Shown: positions 25,944 to 35,158, numbered from the stretch's first letter. The stretch is DNA of 64,000 bases from CAVUWL01 sp963700105 (GCA_963700105.1 CAVOWL010000004.1:1550001-1614000); one strand, 5' to 3'. A program made the numbers and translations. Notes: generated by a model not told the origin, from the sequence alone.

Positions 25944-26384
25944 CTAGGAGCCGAGAGCCCCAGTGATCTCGACGATCGCCGCCCTCTCAGCCTCGCTCAC
26001 CGGTTGCCCGTCCCCCTCGCTCTTGGCGCCTGCGACCCGCTCGGAGAGGGAGAGGATGAATCGACGGTACTGCTCGATCTCCTCAGGGCTCGCCTTCGGC
26101 TCGAGCAGGGCGATCGCTTCACGAATGCGCTGCAGGCCATGCTCCTTCAGCTCGGCGGCCGAATGAGACCTGGTGTGGTCCATCTCGGGCTTATGAGAGA
26201 CGACCTCATCGAGGAGCGCGGAATCGCCGTGCTCCTTGCGGGCCTCGGTGTAGGCCTTTGCCATCGCCAGGGCCTCGCGAAACGTACCGCCGTGCTCGGC
26301 GGTTGAGACGATCATTCCGGCGCTAGTCGGCGCCTCCGAAACCACCTTCCACTCCTCGGGGGTGAAGTCTGCCTTACCCGTCAT
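25944..26384 (-). CDS. Helical hypothetical protein downstream of aquaporin
   Basis: 146 aa from the ATG at 26384, which has GAGAGGAG about 7 nt upstream. It begins MTGKADFTPEEWKVVSEAPT and is almost entirely alpha-helical and charged (GGTFREALAMAKAYTEARKE; SPEEIEQYRRFILSLSERVA). The FTPEEW start and helical make-up recall small soluble actinobacterial proteins of unknown function. It begins 46 nt after the aquaporin stop on the same strand, so probably shares its transcript. No TM segment or catalytic motif. Function unknown. Confidence 0.7.
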   Translation of the reverse strand: MTGKADFTPEEWKVVSEAPTSAGMIVSTAEHGGTFREALAMAKAYTEARKEHGDSALLDEVVSHKPEMDHTRSHSAAELKEHGLQRIREAIALLEPKASPEEIEQYRRFILSLSERVAGAKSEGDGQPVSEAERAAIVEITGALGS

Positions 26385-26430
26385 CAGCGCACTCCTCTCT
26401 TTTAAGAAACTTGGCTGGGGCGCCATCAAC

Positions 26431-27348
26431 CTAGCGCTGCTGCTCATCCTTGGGCTCGATCTTCATTGGGTCAATCCGACCGAGTTCAATTTCACGTGCC
26501 AGGCGCTGTCGCGCGGCCAAACTACCCGGATCAAGCAGGCCCGACCCTGCGGCACGTGAGATCGAGCTGCCGCCCCGACCGCGAAGGATCACGGCACAGC
26601 CAACGGCGATCAGCGCCCCACAGATCGGGCCGACCAGATACACCCAGTAATTGGTGAAGTCGCCGCTCACCAGCGCCGGACCGAACGAGCGGGCCGGGTT
26701 CATCGAGACTCCGCTTACCGGAGCCGCCCAGAGCCCTGCCAAGGCGATGTAGCCGCCGACCCCCAGGGCGGCTATCGCACCAACGTTTTGGGCCGCAGAA
26801 GCCGTGCCCAAGATAACGCTGACCAAACCGGCGCTGAGCACAGTCTCCATCAATAGCGCCTGCCAGGCGTGATACCCCGATCCCGGAAGGGTGGCCCCCA
26901 GATGCTCGACGTTTCCAAATACTGCCAGCAAGAATAAGCAGGCGAGCGTCGCCCCGATCAGCTGGATGAGGATGTAGCCCAGCAGGCGCTTCCAGGGGAA
27001 ATCGCCGCGCAGGGCGAAGGCCAGCGAGACGGCGGGATTTAGGTGCGCACCGGAGATTGCGCCCATGAAAAGGATGATCGCCATAACCATCAGCCCGGGC
27101 GCGACGACCGCTGCGGCGAGGCTGATCTGACCCTTCGCGTAGAGCAACCCGCCGCCGGCCGCCACCAAGACCAAGAAGAACGTCCCCAGCAGCTCGGAGA
27201 AAAGCCGCCGCCACTCAAGCCGCGGATCGTCGAAATCCTTGCGATCCCCGAACTCCAATGCCAGCAGGTGGCGGGTGCGCGGAGCAAAGGGGAGGCCCGC
27301 TAGATTGAAGTCCCCGACATCGCCGGGAGGTTTGGGCTCCTCAGCCAC
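26431..27348 (-). CDS. Aquaporin/MIP-family channel
   Basis: 305 aa. Six TM helices with the two half-helix NPA motifs: GAHLNPAVSLAF and GVSMNPARSFGPAL, the second followed by the conserved FGPAL of AqpZ-like channels. An extra hydrophilic N-terminus of about 45 residues and C-terminus of about 45 residues extend the core. It should conduct water or small neutral solutes through the cytoplasmic membrane. The Arg after the second NPA (NPAR), part of the selectivity filter, is present. A helical hypothetical protein follows on the same strand. Confidence 0.92.
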   Translation of the reverse strand: MAEEPKPPGDVGDFNLAGLPFAPRTRHLLALEFGDRKDFDDPRLEWRRLFSELLGTFFLVLVAAGGGLLYAKGQISLAAAVVAPGLMVMAIILFMGAISGAHLNPAVSLAFALRGDFPWKRLLGYILIQLIGATLACLFLLAVFGNVEHLGATLPGSGYHAWQALLMETVLSAGLVSVILGTASAAQNVGAIAALGVGGYIALAGLWAAPVSGVSMNPARSFGPALVSGDFTNYWVYLVGPICGALIAVGCAVILRGRGGSSISRAAGSGLLDPGSLAARQRLAREIELGRIDPMKIEPKDEQQR

Positions 27349-27923
27349 CTAGGCCCACCTAACGCCCTTGATCGACCCAGCTCGACCGATGCCCGACGGC
27401 GGGGCCTGCTGCTCCAAGATCTGATCGCTCACGTCCGTGCACCGTACGGGGTCCCCCTCGCCATCGCAAGCTGTTTCCTGCCAGCCTCGAAAAGAGCCTT
27501 GAGAGCGGGCTTCTTTTTTGGACAGATTCGATCTTCCCGCCCGGCGGCACGTTAGACCGCTTCGTATAAGAGCCGCGATGCGAAACCACAGCTCCGCGCC
27601 CTGATCATCTTCGCCGGCAGAGCTCGGCAGGCTCACGGTCGCGGCGCGTGGGTAGGGGCTGTGCCGATCCGCCGAGAACGACCTCCCGATCGCGAGACCT
27701 GCTGGGAAAAACACGCGGCGCACCCAATGCGGACTCGCTCTTCAATCTTGCATCGATCGGCCTGGCGCAAAGCGGGGCAAGCGCCCGGGCTAACCATTCT
27801 GGGCAGAGCGGACCCCGATTGGTACCGGCAGGCGACCATCCCAACTGTTTTCCTCGCGCACCATCCCGACGGCCTTTGAGTCAGCTCGGCAGGAAACGAG
27901 CGGGCACGACCGAAGTGCGGTTT
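27349..27923. other. Divergent non-coding region
   Basis: About 575 nt between the aquaporin start and the ion-channel start. The channel frame stays open upstream to 27648, but that part lacks protein-like composition, so I treat it as non-coding. No RNA gene or clear operator was found. Confidence 0.35.
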
Positions 27924-28673
27924 ATGGACTCGGCATCCCGTCGGGCTCGCACCCGCGAGCGCTGGCTAGAGCGCGCGCAACGGATAAGCGACGCATTCGG
28001 CCTGGTGCTGTTCTTGGTCCTGCTCACCTACGTGCTCGCCTCGCTACTTTCCAATCGCGGTTGGTCAGCGGTCGTGCTGACGATCGCCACCAGCGCTACC
28101 TCCATCGTCTCCCTGACCAGCTCCGCCGCACGTGCTGCGGTGGTGCGAACGGCCGTGTGGCTTTCAGCGCTGACGGTTGCCCTCGCGGCGATCTCAGCCG
28201 CCGGCGGCGAGCGCACCCTGCTGAACATTGCCTCGCTGATCCAGATCGGCCTGCTGATGGTCGCCATGGCCGCCGTCCTGCGCCGTGTCGTCACCGCCAA
28301 TCGGGTCGGATTTCGGACGATTCTTGGCGCGATCAGTGTCTACACCGTGCTCGGTTTACTGTTCAGTTTTGCTTACGGAACGATTGCCAGAATCCAGGGG
28401 GGTAGTTTTTTCCATGGCGTCGCCCACCCCCAGGGCTCTGACTTCCTCTTCTTTAGCTACACGACGCTGACCACGACCGGCTATGGCGACCTGGTCCCCG
28501 CCGGCCAGCCAGGGCAGATGGTTTCGGGGCTCGAGATGATGCTTGGACAGATCTTCCTCGTCACCCTGGTCGCTGGTCTGGTCAGTCTCTGGCGCCCCGG
28601 CGATGCGCTTCGTCGCCAGCGCACGAGGGGCGACGGGGACGAAGCCGCCCCCGGGGGTCCGGCGGCTGGCTAA
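27924..28673 (+). CDS. Potassium-channel-like ion channel (6 TM)
   Basis: 249 aa from the ATG at 27924. A basic N-terminus (ASRRARTRERWLERAQR) is followed by about six TM helices, with the pore loop between the last two: FFSYTTLTTTGYGDLVPAG, containing the K+ selectivity filter TTTGYGDL. TM4 has no regular Arg repeat, so true voltage sensing is doubtful. The short cytoplasmic tail has no RCK/TrkA domain. Its stop lies 8 nt from the convergent cyclophilin stop. Confidence 0.88.
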   Translation: MDSASRRARTRERWLERAQRISDAFGLVLFLVLLTYVLASLLSNRGWSAVVLTIATSATSIVSLTSSAARAAVVRTAVWLSALTVALAAISAAGGERTLLNIASLIQIGLLMVAMAAVLRRVVTANRVGFRTILGAISVYTVLGLLFSFAYGTIARIQGGSFFHGVAHPQGSDFLFFSYTTLTTTGYGDLVPAGQPGQMVSGLEMMLGQIFLVTLVAGLVSLWRPGDALRRQRTRGDGDEAAPGGPAAG

Positions 28674-28681
28674 GACAGGAC

Positions 28682-29140
28682 CTACTCGAAGAGCTCGACG
28701 TGCTCGATCAGCTGGAGTTCGCGGGGCTGATCGGAGCCGTCGGTCTCGGCCCCCTCGATTGCATCGACGGCATCCATACCCTCGCTCACCTCACCAAAGA
28801 CCGTGTGCTTACCGTCTAGCCACGGCGCCGAGGCCGCGGTCACGATGAAGAACTGGGAGCCGTTGGTGTTGGGGCCAGAATTCGCCATCGCCAATGCTCC
28901 CCGAACGACCTTGTGATCGTTGATCTCATCCTCAAACGTATAGCCCGGTCCGCCGCGCCCACTTCCCTCAGGACAGCCGCCCTGGATCATAAAATCCGGA
29001 ATCACTCGGTGAAAGACGAGGGTGTCATAAAAGCCCTCGGCAGCGAGCTTGCGGAAGTTATCCACCGTTTTTGGTGCGTCGTCATCGTGCAGCTCAAGGA
29101 CAATCGCCCCGGCGCTGGTATGAAGGGTCGCCTTCGACAT
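28682..29140 (-). CDS. Cyclophilin-type peptidyl-prolyl cis-trans isomerase
   Basis: 152 aa, the size of a minimal cytoplasmic cyclophilin with no signal peptide. Conserved active-site segments are present: FHRVIPDFMIQGGCPEGSG, GALAMANSGPNTNGSQFFI and WLDGKHTVFGEV, including the catalytic Arg (FHRV), the FMIQGG and SQFFI strands and the substrate-binding His (DGKHTVFG). It assists protein folding by isomerising Xaa-Pro bonds. It stands as a single gene. Confidence 0.93.
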   Translation of the reverse strand: MSKATLHTSAGAIVLELHDDDAPKTVDNFRKLAAEGFYDTLVFHRVIPDFMIQGGCPEGSGRGGPGYTFEDEINDHKVVRGALAMANSGPNTNGSQFFIVTAASAPWLDGKHTVFGEVSEGMDAVDAIEGAETDGSDQPRELQLIEHVELFE

Positions 29141-29335
29141 CGGTTCAACACCCTACCGATCCCATCGCCGCAACCGAACCTGCCTGCTCAGGGCAAGCTG
29201 GCCCGCTCGAGCCGGCAGCCCGCCGCTTGAGCCCCAGGCTGGGGGGGTCGCTTGATCAAAGCCCCTCGGTTGGCGGCGGTTGCCCGGCCGCCCCCATCTG
29301 CCTCAAGAATCCTCCCGCCGAGGTGCTTTGCGAGA

Positions 29336-30493
29336 ATGCATCCAATGGCCCTGCCAAGCGAGCAACAGATCACCGAGAAGCTCAGCGCCGTGATCGATCC
29401 GGAGCTGCGCCGCTCGATCGTCGAGCTGGGGATGGTCCGCTCGATCGCGGTTCAAGATGGCGGTCGGGTTGAGGTCATCGTTTCCCTGACGACTGCCGGC
29501 TGCCCAATTCGCTCCCACTTCGAAGCGGCCGTCGCCCAGAAGGTCTCCGAGCTGGACGGTGTTACGTCGGTCTCGGTTGGCTTCGACGTCCTCTCGGATC
29601 AGGAGAAAGGCGACCTGCAGCAGACCCTCGGCCGCGGCAAGCTACCCCAGGGGGCCCTGGCCAAGGTCAAAAACGTGATCTGCGTCGCCTCGGGGAAGGG
29701 CGGCGTCGGCAAGTCGACGATGACCGCGAACCTGGCTGCGGCGCTTGCCGCCGAAGGTCATCCCGCCGGCGCCCTGGACTGCGATGTATACGGATATTCG
29801 ATACCCCGCATGCTCGGTGTTCACAGTAAGCCCGAGGTCAACGCGGAGCGAAAGATCCTGCCGCTTGAGGCAAGCGGGGGAGTCAAGGTGATGTCGATCG
29901 GCTTCTTCGTCGAGGAGAACGCGGCGGTCGTCTGGCGCGGGCCGATGCTCCATAAGGCAATCCAGCAGTTTCTCGAGGACGTGGCCTGGGGAGAGCTGGA
30001 GTACTTGCTGCTTGACCTCCCGCCCGGCACGGGCGACGTTTCGATGACCCTCGCCCAGCTTTTGCCCCAGGCAAAGTTCGTGATCGTCACGACGCCGCAG
30101 CCGGCGGCTCAGTCGGTCGCCCGGAGGGGAGCTGAGATGGCCGCCAAATTCGACCTTGAGCTACTTGGGGTGATCGAGAATATGTCGGGCTTCACCACTC
30201 CGGCTGGGGAGCGATTCACGATCTTTGGCGAGGGAGGGGGCGAGCAACTCGCGGACGAGCTCGACGTACCGTTACTCGCCAAGGTCCCCATCTCTGAGGC
30301 CCTGCGCGAGCACGCCGACAGCGGCACCCCCCTCGTCACATCTGAGCCGGACTCACCGGCCTCCCAGGCGATCCGCCAGGCGGCGCGTGGCATCATCGCC
30401 GCAACCCCCCAGGAGCTGCCCGTTCTACAGGCGGTCCCCGGACCCGCTTCAGCGCCGCCGCTAAGCGGCACCCCCCTCCCCGTAGTCAACTAG
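29336..30493 (+). CDS. Mrp/NBP35-type P-loop ATPase with N-terminal MIP18 domain
   Basis: 385 aa from the ATG at 29336 (ATG at 29345 also possible). The N-terminal MIP18/DUF59 domain (about 8-80) contains LTTAGCPIRSHFE with its Cys. The Mrp ATPase follows, with deviant Walker A VASGKGGVGKSTMTANLA, DCDVYGYSIPRMLG and LLLDLPPGTGDVSMTLAQL. The usual CxxC near the C-terminal dimer interface is not seen (ENMSGFTTPAGERFTIF instead), which may affect cluster holding. The family carries Fe-S clusters to apoproteins. It is a single gene. Confidence 0.9.
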   Translation: MHPMALPSEQQITEKLSAVIDPELRRSIVELGMVRSIAVQDGGRVEVIVSLTTAGCPIRSHFEAAVAQKVSELDGVTSVSVGFDVLSDQEKGDLQQTLGRGKLPQGALAKVKNVICVASGKGGVGKSTMTANLAAALAAEGHPAGALDCDVYGYSIPRMLGVHSKPEVNAERKILPLEASGGVKVMSIGFFVEENAAVVWRGPMLHKAIQQFLEDVAWGELEYLLLDLPPGTGDVSMTLAQLLPQAKFVIVTTPQPAAQSVARRGAEMAAKFDLELLGVIENMSGFTTPAGERFTIFGEGGGEQLADELDVPLLAKVPISEALREHADSGTPLVTSEPDSPASQAIRQAARGIIAATPQELPVLQAVPGPASAPPLSGTPLPVVN

Positions 30494-30503
30494 CGCTGAG
30501 GCT

Positions 30504-30524
30504 GACCGCTCGGCGAGAGCGGTC
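30504..30524 (+). terminator. Hairpin after the mrp-like gene
   Basis: Perfect 8-bp stem GACCGCTC/GAGCGGTC with a 5-nt loop, 10 nt after the stop codon. No T-tract follows, so it could be a weak terminator or mRNA 3'-end stabiliser. Confidence 0.35.
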
Positions 30525-30776
30525 TGGCTCTACAAATGGCGACGCGCCCTGGCCCATGCGGCTGAGACGGATGATCCGGCGCAGCGGGATCCCGGCCTTA
30601 AAAAGACGTCGACCGATTTCGGGTCGCGAAGCTGAAGAAATGAGTCTCGGCCCTCGCGGGTCCCGGTATTCCTCCAAACAGCCACCGGCAAGGAATTGAC
30701 TCGGATCTCTGGGTCACAGAGACCGCCCGGGCAGCGGCGAACCGCAGCTCAGCGAAACTCACCTTGGCCGACTTAC

Positions 30777-31988
30777 CTAGTGGTTGTTGGCCGCGAGCTT
30801 GACATATTCATACCAAGCCTTCTTTGGCTTGAAACCCGGTGCGAACAGGCCGGATCCCCCGCAGAAATTGCAGCTTTCATTCTGATCATTGACCGCAAAC
30901 CAGTATGCCCGTTGGATCCGCCATTTGACCTGGTTTTTCTCAAGCACCTGATACGCGCCTCTCAGTTGCGCGGCCTGGCCGTTGGCGCCTTTGTCGAATG
31001 AGTCCGTCGCATTGGGCGGTTCTGAGCTCCACCCCATCTCGGTGATCCAGAGGGGCTTGGCGGCTTCGTTTCGCACTTTGAGTACTTCCCTTAGTTCTTC
31101 GATGTCGACTGCCATTTCCTGGTAGGTCGCCGAATAGGGATGCAGCGCGACGGCGGTGAAGTCATTGCCCAAGCCAGGAGTTTTTTCATACATCTGGGTG
31201 AGAAATTCTGTCGCGAAGTATGCCTCGGGTGGCCTTCTCTTTTTGAAGTACGCTTCCGGGGGCCGGGAGAAGAGTCCGCCGAGGATGACTTTGGCTCCGG
31301 GGTCTACCGCTTTAATTGCGGCGGAGGAAATTTTGATCAGCTGCCCATATTCGGCAGGGTCTGGTTGTGCAACAAAGTATTTAAAATTCTCCTCATTCCA
31401 GACCTGCCAGCTTCGTATTGGCCGCGGCGTAAGCAACGGGTTTTCACTCCAGAAGGCACCGTTGGGCCCATACCGGGCCACCGCTTGTTCTAGAAACGCG
31501 GTCCAAGCGGCACCCCCGGCTCCCGCTATCGGGAGATGAGCGGGCGCCTTCACGGTGCGATCTGAACCCGGTACCCAAACCGAATGCACTGCCCAGGGCG
31601 GCGCTCCGACAACGAAGGGGAGCACTTCGATCCCGGCCGCGGTCGCACCTGCGACCAAAGCATCGACGCTCGACCAGTTCTCGACTCCGTTCCTTCGCGG
31701 CTGTACCGCGCTCCAGATAATCGGAATTCGGATGCTTTCGACTCCACCCCGCTGAAGCCGCTCGAGCTGCCTCGCGGTTGGAGTTTCTTGCGGAACGACG
31801 CCCCAGAAACCGGGGGGAACCGCGGCTGCGGCAGGAGACGACAAAACGGCCCCCAAAATGGAGATGACCGCGGTGCAGATCGATAACTGAAGCGCGATTG
31901 AGGAGAGGAGACCATGGGAGCTACGCCGAGCTTCACCGATTCGGAGTCCAACCTTCGATTGCGAATCTCGCAGGTGGCGCGCTGGCAT
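30777..31988 (-). CDS. Secreted clan GH-A glycoside-hydrolase-like protein (copy 1)
   Basis: 403 aa. Signal sequence at about residues 28-55. A TIM-barrel hydrolase layout follows with the two acidic residues of clan GH-A: acid/base Glu in WQVWNEENF (about E199) and nucleophile Glu in LWITEMGWSS (about E317). The C-terminus has a conserved SCNFCGGSGLFAPGF segment with a CxxC pair. Relative to its paralogue at 43323-44447 it carries an internal duplication, PPEAYF, twice nine residues apart (about 243-258). The substrate is unknown; an extracellular polysaccharide is likely. Confidence 0.82.
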   Translation of the reverse strand: MPARHLRDSQSKVGLRIGEARRSSHGLLSSIALQLSICTAVISILGAVLSSPAAAAVPPGFWGVVPQETPTARQLERLQRGGVESIRIPIIWSAVQPRRNGVENWSSVDALVAGATAAGIEVLPFVVGAPPWAVHSVWVPGSDRTVKAPAHLPIAGAGGAAWTAFLEQAVARYGPNGAFWSENPLLTPRPIRSWQVWNEENFKYFVAQPDPAEYGQLIKISSAAIKAVDPGAKVILGGLFSRPPEAYFKKRRPPEAYFATEFLTQMYEKTPGLGNDFTAVALHPYSATYQEMAVDIEELREVLKVRNEAAKPLWITEMGWSSEPPNATDSFDKGANGQAAQLRGAYQVLEKNQVKWRIQRAYWFAVNDQNESCNFCGGSGLFAPGFKPKKAWYEYVKLAANNH

Positions 31989-32464
31989 TACAGCGGCTTG
32001 CAGGCCGGGGTCGCCTGCTCCAAAGGAGGTCGCTTGGCAGAAATAGAGGACATTGAATGTTTACCGAGTCAGCGCGGGACATCTGTGCGCAAGGCGAACC
32101 CTGATCCATTGCGGTTTGAATTGAAGATCCCACAACGATCGCAATCTCGCTCGCGCCTAGGGCGAGCCTAGACTAGTTGATCGCGTCGGTTCGCCAAATC
32201 GGCCTTGAGCCACGCCCCTTGCAGGCATGAGACCACATCTGGGCCGCTCTGGAGTTGGGTTATGGGAGCGCTAGCTCTGAAGTGTCACGGCGGCGGCGAT
32301 TTCGAAGCAAGCTGTCGCTCTTGGGCACCGTTGCCCCGAGCTATTGGGGAAGACATTCCCAGCGGCGCTCACCGAAACATCGGTCCAGCACCGTGTTTAG
32401 TGCTTAACAGTTAGCCTTGCGATCAGCTGATGTCCTCAAACCCGGCATGAACTAGGAGGAGTGA
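31989..32464. other. Divergent non-coding region
   Basis: About 475 nt between the copy-1 hydrolase and the IPT/PASTA protein gene. An AGGAGG site at 32454-32459 belongs to the right-hand gene. No other gene, RNA or strong hairpin is supported. Confidence 0.35.
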
Positions 32465-33508
32465 ATGACGCCTCGACTGCGACACCGAGCCCCTGCGATC
32501 AATCGCCAAAGTGGGCGCGGCTGGTCGCGCTGCCTTGCCGCCGCAGCACTCGCCGCCACAACTGGCGCCTGCGCACTCTTGGCGGCTTCGGCGCAGGCAT
32601 CGACCGTCACCGTGGGAAGCGTTCTGCCGACCACCTTCACGTCGAAAAAGTTTGAACAGGTTGAGACCTTCTTCAACACGGCATTGCCGGAGAAGGGCGC
32701 CAACCTCATCTCCCCGGTGAGCGGTGCGATCGTGCGCTGGCGGGTCCAAGGCCTAAATGGCGGTCCCTACTACCTGCGGGTGCTTCGCCCGACCGGCACC
32801 GGCGCCTACACGGCAGCTGGCACCAGCGGTGCTGCGACCCCAACCGGCAGCGGGCTTCAGACGTTTAGCGCGAACATGCCAATTGAAGCCGGCGACCTGA
32901 TCGGAGTCGATCCCACCCACGCCACCGATGAAATCGGTGTCGCCTCGGTCCCCGGAGCCGGATACTCCTCCATCTTCCCTCCACCCTTCGATAACTCCAC
33001 GGTGGCTCCCAGCGGTAGCGAATCGGGGCAGGAGATCGAGCTCAGCGCCGAAGTCCAACCAGCCCCGCTGATCAGCTCGGTCAGCCCGACCTCGGGTTCG
33101 GTCGCCGGCGGCAGCACGGTGATCATCACCGGGGCGAACTTCACATCGGCCAGCGCGGTCAAATTTGGTTCGGTACCTGCCTCCAGCTTCGCGGTGGAAT
33201 CCGACACCAAAATCACCGCAGTCGCGCCGCCCAGCACGGTTCCAGGCGGAGTCGACCTGAGCGTGACAACCCTGGCAGGGAACAGCCCGACGGTGAGAGC
33301 CGATGAATTCACCTATACCGCCTGCGCTGTTCCAGCCTTAAGGGGCAAGAAGCTGCAACCCGCCAAGAGGATGGTGCTGAAGGCCAACTGCAAGCTCGGC
33401 TCGATCAAGGGATCAAAGAACAGATCGGCCAAGGTAATCACGCAGAGCCCCAAACCAGGCTCGGTCCTGGCACCCGAAAGCAAAGTCAACTTCAAGCTGG
33501 GCAGGTAG
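32465..33508 (+). CDS. Secreted protein with IPT/TIG domain and C-terminal PASTA-like domain
   Basis: 347 aa; ATG with AGGAGG 5 nt upstream. Signal peptide at about residues 22-45. Residues about 46-200 form a beta-rich jelly-roll-like region (YYLRVLRPTGTGAYTAAG). Residues about 203-285 are an IPT/TIG immunoglobulin-like domain (PLISSVSPTSGSVAGGSTVI, ITGANF, AVKFGSVPA). Residues about 288-347 look like a PASTA domain (VPALRGKKLQPAKRMVLKAN, then QSPKPGSVLAPESKVNFKLG). It is predicted to be extracellular and may contact the cell wall through the PASTA part. No catalytic site. Confidence 0.82.
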   Translation: MTPRLRHRAPAINRQSGRGWSRCLAAAALAATTGACALLAASAQASTVTVGSVLPTTFTSKKFEQVETFFNTALPEKGANLISPVSGAIVRWRVQGLNGGPYYLRVLRPTGTGAYTAAGTSGAATPTGSGLQTFSANMPIEAGDLIGVDPTHATDEIGVASVPGAGYSSIFPPPFDNSTVAPSGSESGQEIELSAEVQPAPLISSVSPTSGSVAGGSTVIITGANFTSASAVKFGSVPASSFAVESDTKITAVAPPSTVPGGVDLSVTTLAGNSPTVRADEFTYTACAVPALRGKKLQPAKRMVLKANCKLGSIKGSKNRSAKVITQSPKPGSVLAPESKVNFKLGR

Positions 33509-33838
33509 GGGCGAAGGCGAGCGGTTCGCAAAAACCCCTAATCCCAGCGGGCGCCTAATCGATAAAGCCGGCTCCGGTGCCGGGGAAGCGGCAAGTGAGC
33601 AGGTGCCAGCTCAACCAGGTCCCCCAGATCACCCCAATTCGTGCCACGGGTGAGGCGCCCAGCCGCCTCAGGGCTCTGCTCGACGCTCCGATCTTTGCTT
33701 TCGGTCCCGAGGATCGCCCTAGGACCCCTTCAATTAGGGGGTCGGCTTCGCCTTGCCGAGCTGGTGGCGTGGCGGTCTGCGCTCGTGATCCCTTATCGAG
33801 CTTGCCCTGAAGGAGCGCTGCGGTGGCAGCGATATCTC
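33509..33838. other. Convergent intergenic region
   Basis: About 330 nt between the convergent IPT/PASTA and ferredoxin genes. No protein-like frame and no hairpin with a T-tract was found. Confidence 0.35.
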
Positions 33839-34111
33839 TCAGGCCGCGCTCTTGCTGTTGTAATAGTCGGCGTTGATCGGAGCGTATTTGGCCCACTCGG
33901 CCGGAAGCTGATCCTCGGCGAAACAGGCGTCAACCGGACAGGCCTCAACGCAGGCGTCGCAATCGATGCACTCATCGGGATCGATGTAGAGCATCTCGAC
34001 CGAGTCGTAGTCGGGCTCATCCGGGGTCGGGTGAATGCAATCGACCGGACAGACCTCGACGCACGAGTTGTCCTTTTGTCCTATGCACGGCTCGGCGATG
34101 ACGTATGTCAT
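33839..34111 (-). CDS. fdxA: FdxA-type seven-iron ferredoxin
   Basis: 90 aa. It begins MTYVIAEPCIGQKDNSCVEV with the first cluster set C-x7-C-x3-C-x3-CP arrangement typical of a [3Fe-4S] site, and has a second set CIDCDACVEACP for a [4Fe-4S] cluster. The spacing and the YIDPDECIDC segment match actinobacterial FdxA. It is a soluble cytoplasmic electron carrier, often paired with P450s or oxidoreductases, but no partner gene is adjacent. It is divergent from an SDR gene. Confidence 0.92.
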   Translation of the reverse strand: MTYVIAEPCIGQKDNSCVEVCPVDCIHPTPDEPDYDSVEMLYIDPDECIDCDACVEACPVDACFAEDQLPAEWAKYAPINADYYNSKSAA

Positions 34112-34174
34112 TCGAGGCTTCTCCTAAGTCGTCTTTTCGGTGCCCTGCGGTGGCCGAAGCCCCCGCCAAGCGCG

Positions 34175-34194
34175 AGATCCCATTTTAGGGATCT
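34175..34194. promoter_or_regulatory. Perfect inverted repeat between fdxA and SDR gene
   Basis: AGATCCC, spacer ATTTTA, GGGATCT: 7-bp arms in the 165-nt divergent intergenic region. Its place and symmetry suit an operator for a dimeric regulator, but no known consensus was recognised. Confidence 0.35.
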
Positions 34195-34276
34195 GCAACG
34201 GCGCGCGGCGGCGCCGGACGGTCACTAGGGTTGGGAGCCGCGAAATGAAAGGCGCCAACCCCAGCCCTGATCCGCG

Positions 34277-35158
34277 ATGCTGCTTTTAACCGGGGCGTCA
34301 GGAAGCGTTGGGTCACGGCTTCTCCCACAGCTCCTTGAGAGCGGGGAAGACGTTCGTTGCCTGGTGCGCGAGCCCCGCCGCCTTGGTCCGCTTCGAGTCG
34401 ACGTTCAGATCGCCCTGGGCGATCTGGGCGAGTTGTCTGACCCCTATCTCCTGCGCCACGCCCTGCGTGGGGTCGACACGGTTATCCACCTTGCTGCGAC
34501 CATTCGCGATCAGCCACCGCATCGGATCGAGGAGCTAAATGGCCTGGCCAGCGTGCGCCTTCTGCAGGCAGCCGAGCACGGCGGAGTGCAGCGCTTTGTC
34601 TTTTTCAGCGCCCTCAACGCTGGGGCCGCGCAGCGAACACGCTTCTTTCGAGCCAAGTGGCTGGCCGAGCGCGCGGTTTGCTCCTCCCCTCTTCAAACGA
34701 CGATCTTTGCTCCCTCGATTGTCTATGACCACTCCGACCCCTGGATAACCCTGCTGCGTCGCTTTTCATTCCTTCCGGTCCTTCCCGTATCGGGGTTCGG
34801 TCAAGCTCGATTTCAACCGATCTGGGCAAAGGATGCGGCCCAATGCGTGATCAACGCGATCGATCAACCCCGGTCGCAATCGCGCTATGAGCTGGTCGGC
34901 CCTGAGACCCTGACCTATGACCAGATGTCTGACCTGGTCAGCCGCATAGCCGGGCGCCCCCGCCCCCTCATCCACATCCCCCTTCCGCTGATTCGTTCCG
35001 GGCTGATCGCGATGCGCTCGGTTTTCGGCGAGCAGACCTTTGCAACCTGGGAGGAGGCGGAGCTGATGGAGGTATCAATGCTGAGCCGCCGCGGTAGTGC
35101 AGATGCGATGGCGCTTGGGGTGAGCCCGAGGGGCATGGAGGAGGTCCTCGCCGAATAA
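34277..35158 (+). CDS. Extended/atypical SDR NAD(P)-binding protein (NDUFA9/NmrA-like)
   Basis: 293 aa Rossmann-fold protein: N-terminal dinucleotide motif LLLTGASGSVGSRLLPQLLE, VIHLAATIRD, and FFSALNAGAAQRTRFFRAKW where the usual YxxxK is replaced by FxxxK. Lack of the catalytic Tyr points to the atypical SDR group (complex I NDUFA9-like/YwnB-like) used for binding or structural roles. The C-terminal part has PIWAKDAAQCVINAID, typical of this group. It is cytoplasmic; its substrate is unknown. Confidence 0.82.
   Translation: MLLLTGASGSVGSRLLPQLLESGEDVRCLVREPRRLGPLRVDVQIALGDLGELSDPYLLRHALRGVDTVIHLAATIRDQPPHRIEELNGLASVRLLQAAEHGGVQRFVFFSALNAGAAQRTRFFRAKWLAERAVCSSPLQTTIFAPSIVYDHSDPWITLLRRFSFLPVLPVSGFGQARFQPIWAKDAAQCVINAIDQPRSQSRYELVGPETLTYDQMSDLVSRIAGRPRPLIHIPLPLIRSGLIAMRSVFGEQTFATWEEAELMEVSMLSRRGSADAMALGVSPRGMEEVLAE

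Noticed and set aside
27648..27923. N-terminal extension of the ion-channel frame
   Set aside because: The extra 92 residues are Arg/Pro/Ser-rich without structure, and the ATG at 27924 begins a normal channel N-terminus.
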